Assembly: GCA_016196825.1 (NCBI GenBank)
Contig: JACPWY010000010.1
Coordinates: 1-64,000 of the forward strand
Direction: 5' to 3'
DNA: 64,000 nucleotides
DNA from: Deltaproteobacteria bacterium
GTDB lineage: Bacteria; Bdellovibrionota; FAC87; UBA2466
In this document: positions 16,958 to 26,106 of the stretch, one piece after another
Layout: every line of letters begins with the position of its first letter
Position numbering within the stretch: position 1 is the first letter of the stretch
Notes under the pieces: generated by a model
The model's input: the letters and a program-made list of their open reading frames with translations, nothing else
What the model was told of the DNA's origin: nothing
Databases searched by the model: none
Made by a program: the position numbers and the translations under genes

Positions 16958-17599
16958 CTACTCGCGATCTTTCACGGATGCGCTGAGGCTGATCGATCGG
17001 CCATCTTTGCCGTCGACCAATCTCACCGTCGCCTTTCCCACAGCCACGGGATCATCGGAGTCCTCTGTTAGCTCGGCGAGCGTGCCCGTCACCAAGACTT
17101 CATGAGCAGAGGGGTGCGAAATCACCGTCTCGACGAGCCCGCCAACGTCGGCGTTCTCCACCACAATTTCGGCTAGGCGAGTGATCTTCTCGTCATCGAG
17201 CTTGGAAAAACCGGATGACTCGACGCCGTTCTTCTCGGCCTCCCGAGCGATCTTCACGTCCCAGTTCCTACCCCGTGAAAAAAACCACGACAGACGCCCC
17301 TCTTCAAACCCGACCCGCACACGCACTTCGCCCATTTTCTTCATGTGATAGTAATCGGCGTCTGCGTCCTTAACCGAATCCACCGTCACCAGTGGGAGAC
17401 GCGGAAACTCGAAGCTGATGGTCTTGGCCGTAAGAAAAACCAATCCCTCGCCCTCTGAATGAAAATCCGGCCCGAGCACGTCGTAAGCCGAATTTGTGAC
17501 GGGCACGTAAAACGGCCCCTTGGTGATCACGATCGTTTTGTTGATGTTTTTGCCAAACGCCAGAGAACCGGCAACCAAAGCAAATAGAACGTATTTCAT
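16958..17599 (-). CDS. Exported protein of unknown function
   Basis: The ATG at 17599 has a GGAGG site and opens a signal peptide (MKYVLFALVAGSLAFG), so the upstream ORF start is discarded. The 213-residue product is acidic and alternates short hydrophobic strands with charged loops, consistent with a periplasmic beta-rich protein. Phrases such as VLVTGTLAELTEDSDDPVAVGKATVRLVDGK suggest an immunoglobulin-like or pilin-accessory fold, but no motif is diagnostic. It is followed by another orphan exported gene in the same direction. Confidence 0.75.
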   Translation of the reverse strand: MKYVLFALVAGSLAFGKNINKTIVITKGPFYVPVTNSAYDVLGPDFHSEGEGLVFLTAKTISFEFPRLPLVTVDSVKDADADYYHMKKMGEVRVRVGFEEGRLSWFFSRGRNWDVKIAREAEKNGVESSGFSKLDDEKITRLAEIVVENADVGGLVETVISHPSAHEVLVTGTLAELTEDSDDPVAVGKATVRLVDGKDGRSISLSASVKDRE

Positions 17600-17695
17600 A
17601 AACCCAACCTCCACAAATTGATTATGCTGAGCGTCATTAAAAGGCAAGCGCTAGACACGTGCTTGGGTAGATGAGGCCCATGAAGTCGATGTGGA

Positions 17696-18169
17696 TTATC
17701 GGACCGGGGTATCGTCGATTTCTAATTGGACACGGGCGTGGTGTTCGCCCATTTCGCTGGGGACTTCGTGAAATTGGAATTTGATGGGAGAGGTCTTGAA
17801 CTGATCAATCACGCGGCCACAGGCTGAACCACGAAGCTGGAAACTGATCTGTTGGACCTCGCCTTCGCGGGCCGAAATATGGCCGCCAAATTTGGAGATC
17901 GCGCATTGATTCGAAATTCGGGGGAGCACGAGGTCCCGAGACTTGCTGAGTTCGAGCGAGTAGCCCGTCTCATCGGTCGATCGGTTGCGCCACTCAAGAG
18001 CAAAGTGGCAGACCCCGATCTGCTTGGACTCAAACCAATGGCATCCAAAAACCTTCTGCCCCTGTTGGTTGAGTGCATACTTCATCTGCAGCTCAACCAT
18101 AGCATCCCGGCCCAAAGCAGCCCACACGGCTGACGAAACCAGAATTGCAATTGTGATTACGGAACCCAT
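17696..18169 (-). CDS. Exported protein of unknown function
   Basis: About 157 residues with a signal peptide (MGSVITIAILVSSAVWA). The start at 18169 follows GGTGAG. Four Cys (FGCHWFE, GVCHFALEW, NQCAISKF, GSACGRV) and predicted beta strands suggest a small disulfide-stabilised periplasmic domain. No family is recognised. It lies between the SDR gene and another orphan exported gene on the same strand, with no tight overlap. Confidence 0.72.
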   Translation of the reverse strand: MGSVITIAILVSSAVWAALGRDAMVELQMKYALNQQGQKVFGCHWFESKQIGVCHFALEWRNRSTDETGYSLELSKSRDLVLPRISNQCAISKFGGHISAREGEVQQISFQLRGSACGRVIDQFKTSPIKFQFHEVPSEMGEHHARVQLEIDDTPVR

Positions 18170-18235
18170 GTTCTCACCCATCAATCGGCCAATAATGTTA
18201 CTTCTGCGGGCAGCGATCTGGCAAATGACAGGGTG

Positions 18236-18967
18236 TCACCAGTCCAGACGCTTGCCCATGTGGAAGAATCCACCCGTCGGGCCAGAAGCATTGAGCGTGG
18301 CCAGCTGCACCAGGGTCTTGGCCCCCTGCTCAACCGAGAGCGGAGCACCGCAGCCTCCCATATCGGTCTGCACCCAGCCGGGATGGGCCGCGTTTACCTT
18401 GATCAGGGTCTTCGCCAAGTCTGCCGCCAGACTGAGCGTATACATATTCACGGCAGCCTTCGAGACACGATAGGCCCCGCTGCCCGAGGCCCAAGCATCG
18501 GGCCACTGCTTGGTGTTGGCCAAGGAGGCGAGCGACCCCAAAATACTGCTGACATTAACGATCCGCGCCGCCTTCGCTTTATGAAGAAGCGGAAGAAAGG
18601 TCGTCGTAACCGCAACGGTCCCAAGAACATTGGTCTCCAAAGTCTCCCTCCAAGCCTCAAGGTCGGCTTGCGCCGTCGGCGTGCTTTGATCGAGAAGAAC
18701 CCCGGCGTTATTGATCAAAATATCGAGCGAGGCGATCGAGCCTGATATTTCATTGTAGGCCGCAAGAATAGAGCCCGATGAGTTGACATTTAGGGCCACC
18801 GCCGTCGACAAACTCCCTTCGTCCTTAAGGCGTTCGGAGGCCGCGACTGCCTTCACCAGATCGCGCGCTCCGACGATTACGTGAAATCCGAGCTGGCCCA
18901 GCTGACGAGCGGTCTCTAAGCCAATGCCCCTATTGGCACCCGTAATGAGAGCGATCCCTTTTTCCAT
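18236..18967 (-). CDS. Short-chain dehydrogenase/reductase
   Basis: A classical SDR of about 243 residues: cofactor motif TGANRGIG near the N-terminus, LDILINNAGVLLDQ, catalytic Ser in VNVSSILGS and the YRVSK tetrad. GARD after strand 2 suggests NADP(H) preference. The layout resembles carbonyl reductase-like SDRs. The ATG at 18967 lies 2 bp after the stop of the upstream membrane-protein gene, so the pair is probably cotranscribed; the ORF track TTG overlaps that stop. The substrate is unknown. Confidence 0.9.
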   Translation of the reverse strand: MEKGIALITGANRGIGLETARQLGQLGFHVIVGARDLVKAVAASERLKDEGSLSTAVALNVNSSGSILAAYNEISGSIASLDILINNAGVLLDQSTPTAQADLEAWRETLETNVLGTVAVTTTFLPLLHKAKAARIVNVSSILGSLASLANTKQWPDAWASGSGAYRVSKAAVNMYTLSLAADLAKTLIKVNAAHPGWVQTDMGGCGAPLSVEQGAKTLVQLATLNASGPTGGFFHMGKRLDW

Positions 18968-18969
18968 GG

Positions 18970-19620
18970 TCAAAAGAGAAATGCGGCGGTCACTTGGGGC
19001 AGAAAGATCATCCGGCCGCCGTAGATTCCAGCCTTTGGTTCAAAGTGAAACCACGCATTCGAGGCAAGCGCCACCGCGAATCCGGGGCGGAAGAGAACTG
19101 AGAAATTGAGATTGGTTCGGGTCTGGACCTGCTCTCCCGTTCCAGTCGACGAAACAACGACATTTGGGCCCACCGAAATTCCAAAGTAAGGATAGAACTC
19201 GTTCGAGTTCATCACCTCAAAGAGGAAATAGGCCGTGGGCAGAATCTGAATAGCCGTCTCGCTCTCCTCATCGGTGGGGCGCCAAATATTCACCGCGGTG
19301 TCGAGACCCACGAAGACGGGATAATCCACGTTGATCTGCGAGGCCCCACTCAAATTGAACGCCCAGCCGGTCTTGTCATCTTTGAACGCCAGACCAGGGC
19401 CCAAAGCCAAAATGAAGGGAAAATCCTTCGCGAAGATCGCGGAGGTCGAACTTTCCTGGCGAGCCGTTTCGCCTTCCCGTGCAGGGGCCGCATCCAAGAT
19501 ACGCGCGATCAAAGCGATCAAGAAGATAACGGCGACCTTGATCCAAGCGCGCGAGGCCACGCGTCCGGCATTATCGGCTGCTTGGGAGGAGGCAGCGTTC
19601 AACATTCGGTGGAGCGGCAT
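18970..19620 (-). CDS. Probable outer-membrane beta-barrel protein of unknown function
   Basis: The ATG at 19620 follows a GAGG site. A hydrophobic signal segment (WIKVAVIFLIALIARILDA) is preceded by a long N-region. The rest has alternating aromatic strands (GWAFNLSGASQINVDYPVFVGLD, TAYFLFEVMNSNEFYPYFGISVG, NFSVLFRPGFAVALAS) and ends in ...VTAAFLF, a C-terminal Phe typical of outer-membrane proteins. It most resembles small OmpW/OprF-like barrels in style, not in a specific motif. It is coupled to the downstream SDR gene. Confidence 0.75.
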   Translation of the reverse strand: MPLHRMLNAASSQAADNAGRVASRAWIKVAVIFLIALIARILDAAPAREGETARQESSTSAIFAKDFPFILALGPGLAFKDDKTGWAFNLSGASQINVDYPVFVGLDTAVNIWRPTDEESETAIQILPTAYFLFEVMNSNEFYPYFGISVGPNVVVSSTGTGEQVQTRTNLNFSVLFRPGFAVALASNAWFHFEPKAGIYGGRMIFLPQVTAAFLF

Positions 19621-19726
19621 GAAAACCTCACGCAAAAAGTCGGTCGGTTGTACTCCTCGGTCCCCTCTAGTGTCAAAAAGTGCTTTCTTTGCTAGTCTTG
19701 CAGAGAGTCAAAAAAGGAGCCCTTAC

Positions 19727-21001
19727 TTGGAATTGAAGTCGGTCAGAGGAATGGACGATCTCTTCGGTGAGGAGCTCCTCAGGTGGCGCCGCGTTGAAGA
19801 GATCGTTAGGAACGTATTCTCGCACTTCGGTTTCGCCGAAATTCGTACCCCGGCCCTTGAAAAGATTGAGGTTTTTTCTCGAACCGTCGGGGATGCAACC
19901 GACATCGTGGAAAAACAGATGTACACGCTCACCGATATCTCTAAGGAACAGCTGGTGCTGCGACCAGAAGGGACAGCGTCCTTCATGCGCGCAGTGATAG
20001 AGCATCAGCTCCATCAGCTCGCGGGGCCTCAGCGTTTTTTCTATTATCTCCCCATGTTTCGCCATGAGCGCCCGCAAAAGGGGCGGCTCCGGCAATTCCA
20101 TCAATTCGGCGCAGAGCTCATCCAGGATCCCAGTCCCGAAGCAGACGCCGAGATGATCTCGTTGGTCGACACTCTATTTCGCAAAGTAGGACTGCGCGAA
20201 TTCCGCGTACGGCTCAATTCGGTGGGCTGTGGAACCTGCCGCCCCGCCTACCGCGAGCTGCTCGTCAAGTATTTGAAGGGACACATCGATCAGCTTTGTG
20301 AACAGTGCAAGTTGCGACTCGAGCGCGCGCCACTGCGAGTCTTCGATTGCAAGAACGAGAGCTGTAAGAATATCACGGCCGCTGCTCCACTCATCGCCGA
20401 CAATCTATGCGCCGCCTGTTCGGGCCACCACAGACGCGTGCAGGGGTCATTGCACGCACTGCGCGTGCCGTATGAAAACGACCCGACGATCGTTCGGGGT
20501 CTCGACTACTACACGCGATCGGCCTTTGAGTTCACATCGTCTGCGCTGGGCTCGCAGGACGCTCTCGGGGGCGGAGGCCGTTACGATGGTCTGTCGGCGC
20601 AGTTTGGTAAGGCTAATTTTCCCGGAGTTGGTTTTGCCGCTGGAATGGAACGCGTAATGATTGCGCTCGCCGCCGCGGGATCCTCTGCCATGCACGAATC
20701 CAAGCCCTCGGCATTCTTAGCTCCGCTCGGGGAAAAGGCGTTCGAGCTCCTTTACAAGATGTCGTTTGAACTCAAGAGGGCGGGAGTCTTTGCCGATCTC
20801 AGCTACGATCGGGAGAAGGGGTTGAAGAATCTCTTGAAAGCGGCCGACAAGCGTGGCGCCGCCTGGGCTGTTGTCGTCGGAGATGATGAGCTAGCCAAAG
20901 GTAAGGCGCTCATCAAGGAGATGAAGACGGGAACCCAAGAAGAGATTCCAATCAGCGAAATTCCAACCTATTTACAGACTAGGATCAATCGTGCGCCTTA
21001 A
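19727..21001 (+). CDS. hisS: Histidyl-tRNA synthetase
   Basis: Class II synthetase charging tRNA-His. I place the start at TTG 19727 because AAGGAG lies 7 nt upstream and the residues that follow (LELKSVRGMDDLFGEE) match the HisRS N-terminus; the ORF track start at 19331 would add 132 spurious residues. Length 424. Motif 2 (FRHERPQKGRLRQFHQFGAE), the histidine motif GLDYYTRSAFEF and motif 3 GFAAGMERV are intact. The 3' end overlaps aspS by 11 bp, giving the common hisS-aspS pair. Confidence 0.96.
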   Translation: MELKSVRGMDDLFGEELLRWRRVEEIVRNVFSHFGFAEIRTPALEKIEVFSRTVGDATDIVEKQMYTLTDISKEQLVLRPEGTASFMRAVIEHQLHQLAGPQRFFYYLPMFRHERPQKGRLRQFHQFGAELIQDPSPEADAEMISLVDTLFRKVGLREFRVRLNSVGCGTCRPAYRELLVKYLKGHIDQLCEQCKLRLERAPLRVFDCKNESCKNITAAAPLIADNLCAACSGHHRRVQGSLHALRVPYENDPTIVRGLDYYTRSAFEFTSSALGSQDALGGGGRYDGLSAQFGKANFPGVGFAAGMERVMIALAAAGSSAMHESKPSAFLAPLGEKAFELLYKMSFELKRAGVFADLSYDREKGLKNLLKAADKRGAAWAVVVGDDELAKGKALIKEMKTGTQEEIPISEIPTYLQTRINRAP

Positions 21002-22784
21002 GCGAACCCATCTTTGCGGAACAGTGAACAAAAGCTATATCGGGCAGGAGGTCGTCTTTTCGGGCTGGGTTGATCGCTGGCGGGATCACGGAGGCGTTGT
21101 CTTCATCGATCTTCGCGATCGCACTGGCATCGTGCAGGTTGTGTTTGACCCGAGCGCGACCAATATCCCGACCGCGTCCACGCTGCGCCAGGAATTCGTG
21201 ATTTCAGCCAGGGGAAGTGTCCGTTCGCGCCCCGATGGAATGACAAACTCATCGCTTCCGACAGGCGAGATCGAGGTCCTGGTGTGTGAGCTCGAGCTCC
21301 TCAGTAAGGCCCACACACTACCCTATTCTCTCCATGACGATTCCCCGTCTCAGGGAGAGACCGACGAAAGCCTGCGGCTGGCTCATCGCTACTTGGAACT
21401 CCGACGCCCGAACCTTCAGAAAAATCTGCGGATTCGGCATGAGTTTCTTCGGGCTGCCCGCGAGTTCTACTTTGAAAATGGTTTTTGGGAGATTGAGACC
21501 CCGATCCTCTACAAGAGCACACCCGAAGGGGCGCGGGACTACCTAGTCCCCAGCCGTGTGCACCCGGGGCACTTTTATGCTTTGCCTCAATCACCGCAGA
21601 CTCTGAAACAGCTCTGCATGATTGGCGGCCTCGATCGGTATGTTCAGATCGCCCGCTGCTTTCGGGATGAGGATTTAAGAGCCGATCGGCAGCCCGAATT
21701 TACTCAAGTAGACGTGGAGATGTCGTTCGTCGACCAGAACGACGTGATGAAACTCCACGAAGGACTGATGAAACGGGTCCTCCGGGCGGTCCACAACGTC
21801 GATGTCACCACCCCGTTCCGCCGGATGCGCTACGACGAGGCGATGCGCGATTACGGATCCGACAAACCCGACACCCGCATCTCTCTCAAGCTTATCGAAC
21901 TGTCCCCGGAGGCTCAGCGCTGTTCCTTTCAGGTCTACAAGGAGCTCGTCGAAAAAGGCGGAATCCTGAAAGCGCTCTGTTTTGAGGAAAAGGAACCGAT
22001 CTCTCGAAGTGAGCTAGATGGGCTTATTAAGAAGGTGGCGCCTTTTGGTGCCAAGGGTATTTCCTGGGTCCGAATCAAGAAGCCGGGCGATTGGCAGTCG
22101 CCGCAGGCTAAGTTTTTCGATGACAAACTCAAATCGGAGATCGAGGCCAAGCTTCCGTACCAATCGGGGGCCATGGTCTTCTTGGTGTGTGGTCCGGACA
22201 GCGTTGTAAACAACGCTCTGTCAGCGTTGCGGCTCGAGTACGGCGCGAAGCTGGGCTACAAGAATAGCGAACGTTTTGAGTTTTTATGGGTGACCGATTT
22301 TCCATTGCTTGAGTTCAATGAAGAAGATGGTCGTTTCTACGCCGCCCACCACCCGTTCACGCGGCCACACCCCGAGGATCTCGATATCTTCATGAAGTCG
22401 GGCGGCAAGCCTGAGCTTAAAGAAGTGAGGGCGTGCGCCTATGACCTCGTGCTCAACGGCTTTGAGATTGGGGGCGGGAGCCTCAGAATCTATGACTCCG
22501 AGGTCCAGTCGCGCATGTTTGAGGTGCTGGGTATTTCGAAGGAGGAGGCGGAACAACGGTTTGGCTTTTTCATTCGCGCGCTTCAGTACGGCACGCCCCC
22601 TCACGGAGGGATCGCTCTTGGGGTGGACCGCATTGCCATGATTCTCGTGGGTTCGGAGGCGATTCGCGATGTGATCGCGTTCCCCAAGACGCAGAAGGCG
22701 ACCGACCTCATGGCCGAAGCGCCATCTCCCGTGAATGATAAGCAGCTTGAGGAGCTTTCGATCCGTCTGACACCCAAAAAATGA
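20991..22784 (+). CDS. aspS: Aspartyl-tRNA synthetase, probably non-discriminating
   Basis: Class IIb bacterial-type AspRS of 597 residues with the OB-fold N-terminus, motif 2 (CFRDEDLRADRQPEFTQVD), the GAD insertion and motif 3 (GIALGVDRIAMIL). The anticodon-binding loop reads RDHGGVVF with His33, and Gly83 lies in RPDGMTN. This His/Gly pair is associated with AspRS that also charges tRNA-Asn; discriminating enzymes such as that of E. coli have Leu at the first site. With gatCAB in the window, an indirect Asn-tRNA route is likely. The start is GTG, overlapping hisS; the stop overlaps glpA (ATGA). Confidence 0.95.
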   Translation: MRLKRTHLCGTVNKSYIGQEVVFSGWVDRWRDHGGVVFIDLRDRTGIVQVVFDPSATNIPTASTLRQEFVISARGSVRSRPDGMTNSSLPTGEIEVLVCELELLSKAHTLPYSLHDDSPSQGETDESLRLAHRYLELRRPNLQKNLRIRHEFLRAAREFYFENGFWEIETPILYKSTPEGARDYLVPSRVHPGHFYALPQSPQTLKQLCMIGGLDRYVQIARCFRDEDLRADRQPEFTQVDVEMSFVDQNDVMKLHEGLMKRVLRAVHNVDVTTPFRRMRYDEAMRDYGSDKPDTRISLKLIELSPEAQRCSFQVYKELVEKGGILKALCFEEKEPISRSELDGLIKKVAPFGAKGISWVRIKKPGDWQSPQAKFFDDKLKSEIEAKLPYQSGAMVFLVCGPDSVVNNALSALRLEYGAKLGYKNSERFEFLWVTDFPLLEFNEEDGRFYAAHHPFTRPHPEDLDIFMKSGGKPELKEVRACAYDLVLNGFEIGGGSLRIYDSEVQSRMFEVLGISKEEAEQRFGFFIRALQYGTPPHGGIALGVDRIAMILVGSEAIRDVIAFPKTQKATDLMAEAPSPVNDKQLEELSIRLTPKK

Positions 22785-24418
22785 GCTCTCTCCAAGACAC
22801 CGTTTTTGACGTAGCCATTATTGGCGGAGGAATCAATGGCGCCGGTGTGGCCCGAGACTGTGCTATGCGCCGCCTGTCGGTAGCGTTCTTCGAGAAAAAT
22901 GATCTCTGTGCTGGAAGCACCGGAGCCTGCACTGGGATGATTCATGGTGGCCCTCGTTACCTTGAAACCGAGCGAGAAACGACGAGAAAATCGTGTGAAG
23001 ATAGCGCTGTTATTCAAAAGATTGCTCCCAACCTTCTTTTCCGAATCCCGATCCTGATTCCCGTTTTGAAATCCGATCCCAAGATCTACCTCGAGATGGT
23101 GGAGGCCTTTTGCAAGGCCTACGACAGCTTCTCGGCGATTAAGGGTGGCAAGCCGCACGTTCGGCTTTCCGCGGAAGGGGTGAGGCAGCTCGATCCCGGT
23201 TTTATCCCGGAAATCCGTGGGGCGGTGACGATGGACGAGTGGGGCACCGACCCATTCCGCCTCGTCGTCTTAAATGCTAAGAGCGCCGTCATGGCGGGAG
23301 CTCAATTTTTCCCCCGCACTCGGGTGGATAAGATTCTCGTTCAGAACGGAATCGCCAATGGTCTTGTCGTCGTACCAGAGTACGGCGAGCGCCAGACCGT
23401 TCGGGCCCGGACCATCGTGAATCTCGCCGGACCGTGGGCTCCCTTCATCGATCCCAAGGTGATGCCTTCGATCAAGATGCGTCCATCAAAGGGTGTTCAC
23501 CTGGTGCTCGATCGACGGGTGGTAAATATTTCGATGGTGTGTAAAGCGGTGGATGGCCGGGAGAGCGTCTTCATCCTCCCCCACGAGCACACGACTCTCA
23601 TCGGAACGACCGATGACGATTTTTACGGCCACCCCGACAATGTGACCATCACCCAAGATGATGTGGGTTACTTGATGCAGGCCGTGACACGGTATTTTCC
23701 CTCGCTGCCTGAGTGTCGCATCATGCGCGCCTTCGTTGGCATCAGGCCGACAATCTATGGATGGGGCATGGATGAAAGTTCCTTGAGCCGAGAACACCTC
23801 ATCTTCGACCATACGCAGGATGGCGCCGAAGGACTCTTCACGATGATTGGCGGGAAACTCGCCTCGTACCGGCTGATGGCGGAGGAACTCACCGACATCC
23901 TCTGCCAAAAGCTGAAGAAGCGGGCCGAGTGCCACACCCACTTGGAACTTCTTCCGGGTTGTACGGAAGAGATGCCCTGGCTCGACGAGGCGAGGAGGAC
24001 CGGCCTTGATCCGCTCACCGTCCGCCGCGTGATGTACCGGCACGGCCTCAAGGCGGTTGAGATTTTTGATCTTGCGCTGAAAGACAAAGAGATGGCCCAA
24101 ACCCTGTGCGAATGTGATCAGGTGCTCGCGGCTGAAGTCGCCTACTGTGTCCGTGAGGAGTGGGCGTCTCGCCCGGCCGACATTCGCCGTCGGACGCGAC
24201 TCGGAATGGGCCCTTGCCAGTCGTGCCGCTGTGCCGACCGGACCGCCCTTTTCATGGGGAACCTTTTAAAATGGAACGCTGATGAAATTGAGGGGCATTC
24301 TCAGGGATTCCTCGGGCGTCGATTCGCCGGAAATCAACCGGTGTTGTTCGGGGAACAGGCGAAGCAGGAAGAATATGCTCGTTATCTTCACCTCATGAAC
24401 GCCGAGGAGCGGGAGTGA
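22781..24418 (+). CDS. glpA: Anaerobic-type glycerol-3-phosphate dehydrogenase, subunit A
   Basis: FAD-dependent oxidation of sn-glycerol-3-phosphate to dihydroxyacetone phosphate. The 545-residue protein has the FAD motif VAIIGGGINGAGVARDCAMR, the substrate-side IHGGPRYLE and RPSKGVHLVLD. Its C-terminal domain of about 120 residues has paired cysteines (LCECDQV and GMGPCQSCRC) typical of the BFD-like iron-sulfur domain of GlpA. That domain and the following glpB distinguish it from aerobic GlpD. The start shares ATGA with the aspS stop and the end overlaps glpB by 4 bp, so it is embedded in a synthetase operon. Confidence 0.92.
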   Translation: MSSLQDTVFDVAIIGGGINGAGVARDCAMRRLSVAFFEKNDLCAGSTGACTGMIHGGPRYLETERETTRKSCEDSAVIQKIAPNLLFRIPILIPVLKSDPKIYLEMVEAFCKAYDSFSAIKGGKPHVRLSAEGVRQLDPGFIPEIRGAVTMDEWGTDPFRLVVLNAKSAVMAGAQFFPRTRVDKILVQNGIANGLVVVPEYGERQTVRARTIVNLAGPWAPFIDPKVMPSIKMRPSKGVHLVLDRRVVNISMVCKAVDGRESVFILPHEHTTLIGTTDDDFYGHPDNVTITQDDVGYLMQAVTRYFPSLPECRIMRAFVGIRPTIYGWGMDESSLSREHLIFDHTQDGAEGLFTMIGGKLASYRLMAEELTDILCQKLKKRAECHTHLELLPGCTEEMPWLDEARRTGLDPLTVRRVMYRHGLKAVEIFDLALKDKEMAQTLCECDQVLAAEVAYCVREEWASRPADIRRRTRLGMGPCQSCRCADRTALFMGNLLKWNADEIEGHSQGFLGRRFAGNQPVLFGEQAKQEEYARYLHLMNAEERE

Positions 24419-25659
24419 AGTGCGACTTCCTCATTTTGGGATCGGGGCTTGCGGGCTATGCTGCTGCGATCACCGCCCAATCCTCTGGGAAACGGCCTGT
24501 CATCTTGAGCCGTGGCCCCGGAGGAACGAGTCTTGCCTCGGGAGCCTGGAGTTTCGGCCATCTGAAAGAGGGGGAGTCCTTTGATGACTTTTGGCGCTCC
24601 GCTCGGCGCCAAGAGCTTTTCGCAAGAGTGCTTGCTCCAGAGATCGAAAAGGCTCAAACGGTTCGCGAGGCCACCCAGAGAGTGGCCGCTGCTCTGGGTC
24701 CCCAGTTCATGACCTTTTCCTGGGATCGGCCGATGAATCTTCCGACGACATCGGGGCGCTGGCGGCTCGCGTACGGTGCACAGACGATACAGGCTCGGGC
24801 CGATCAGGCCCTTCTCAAAGGGCGACGCGTAGGACTTGTGGGCTCGAAGAGCTGGCGTTTTCCTTTTGAGGATCTCGCTCGCCAACTCTCGGCCAAGGGT
24901 GGGCTCGAGGTTCTCCCGTTTGAAATCGACTGGCCGAAGGAGGGAACCGATTGGCCCCTTCCGCGATTGTTTATGACACTTGAGCACGGCACCGGAGCGG
25001 GTGAGAAGTTTTTGGCGGCGATCACCCAAAAAGTTGAAAAGACGCTCGTCGATTTTCTTCTTTTGCCGCCGCTAGTGCCCGAAAGTCTCCGGGCCAAGCT
25101 AGAAACGTCGCTCAAGCTTCCCTTTGGGGAATGCCTCGCCACAACGGAACCCTGCGCGGGCTTTCGACTGACAAACGCCCTTTCTCAATCGCTGAAAGAA
25201 CGCGATATCCTCCATCTGATCTCCCACTCGATTCAGCCAAAGGTTGAAGGAAAGAGAATCACGGCGGTGTCGACGGGAACCGGGGACACCGCCATCACAC
25301 TCCTCCCGGACAACGTGGTTTTGGCGACTGGCAAGATTTTTGGAGGTGGAATCGAGCTTGGTTTTCAGTCGCTCCAAGAAACACTCTTTCATCTGCCCGT
25401 ATTCGGCGGCTCCAACGATAGTCCACTGCACGCACGGGCCGAGTTGGATTGGACACCCAATAAATTCTCTTCCGCGCAACCCTGGGCCAAAATCGGAGTT
25501 TGGGTAAACGAAGAGTGGTCGCCCCGCGACGAAACGGGCACCGTGGTGTTGAGTAATCTTCGCGCCTGCGGGTCGATCATTGGTGGCGTGGACTGGGCCC
25601 ACGCTGGTATCGGATTGGGGTATTCCGCCCTTTCAGGAGCTCAGAGTGTCGCTCCATAA
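24415..25659 (+). CDS. glpB: Anaerobic glycerol-3-phosphate dehydrogenase, subunit B
   Basis: The 414-residue flavoprotein begins KCDFLILGSGLAGYAAAITAQSSGKRPVILSRG, a dinucleotide fold, with SLASGAW and late FGGSNDSPLHARAELDW and GSIIGGVDWAHAGIGLGYSALSGAQ motifs as in GlpB. GlpB partners GlpA and passes electrons from FADH2 towards the membrane subunit. The GTG start overlaps glpA, and the end overlaps the small ferredoxin gene by 14 bp, implying fixed stoichiometry. Confidence 0.88.
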   Translation: MKCDFLILGSGLAGYAAAITAQSSGKRPVILSRGPGGTSLASGAWSFGHLKEGESFDDFWRSARRQELFARVLAPEIEKAQTVREATQRVAAALGPQFMTFSWDRPMNLPTTSGRWRLAYGAQTIQARADQALLKGRRVGLVGSKSWRFPFEDLARQLSAKGGLEVLPFEIDWPKEGTDWPLPRLFMTLEHGTGAGEKFLAAITQKVEKTLVDFLLLPPLVPESLRAKLETSLKLPFGECLATTEPCAGFRLTNALSQSLKERDILHLISHSIQPKVEGKRITAVSTGTGDTAITLLPDNVVLATGKIFGGGIELGFQSLQETLFHLPVFGGSNDSPLHARAELDWTPNKFSSAQPWAKIGVWVNEEWSPRDETGTVVLSNLRACGSIIGGVDWAHAGIGLGYSALSGAQSVAP

Positions 25660-26089
25660 GTTAACGGCAAAACTTCACCTGGCGCTCACCTTTTTCGGCC
25701 ATCTTTTTCTGAGGATGCTATTTTTCTGGCGCCGGCGACCCAATTCGCAAAAATTTCTAAACCATTTTCGGGCTGACGGCATCTTTCCAGTGAGCGCGAA
25801 CGAACGAAACCTTATGCCAAGTCTCGAGAAATGTCAGGCCTGCTCGCTGTGCACCTTTTCCTGCACCGCCGTGCTCAAAGGAACGGCGCCAGCGGCCTTT
25901 GAGCCGAAGTACCTGATGCTCGGACCCGGGCGCTCGCCCCATGAAAGTGAATTCTTCCTGGAGGAATGGGTTCCGTGTGCTCAATGTGACGAGTGCACGG
26001 TGCTCTGCCCGAACAATGTCCCCATTCACGCCATGGGACAGGTAATTGTTGAGCGAAGAAAAAACTTCGCCTTCCGGAAACTGACCTAG
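25646..26089 (+). CDS. Small membrane-anchored 2[4Fe-4S] ferredoxin, in GlpC position
   Basis: The GTG at 25646 follows AGGAG, inside the end of glpB; the ORF track starts earlier. The 147-residue product has one hydrophobic segment (LHLALTFFGHLFLRMLFFW) and two ferredoxin motifs, CQACSLCTFSC and CAQCDECTVLCPNN. Canonical GlpC has about 400 residues, with two CCG (Cys-rich) domains after the ferredoxin part; those are absent, and the gene ends naturally with a stop before an unrelated gene. It probably relays electrons from GlpAB to quinone or another carrier at the inner membrane. The missing CCG domains mean the quinone-reducing step may differ. Confidence 0.85.
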   Translation: MSLHKLTAKLHLALTFFGHLFLRMLFFWRRRPNSQKFLNHFRADGIFPVSANERNLMPSLEKCQACSLCTFSCTAVLKGTAPAAFEPKYLMLGPGRSPHESEFFLEEWVPCAQCDECTVLCPNNVPIHAMGQVIVERRKNFAFRKLT

Positions 26090-26106
26090 AGCTCTTAGCC
26101 TGTTGA

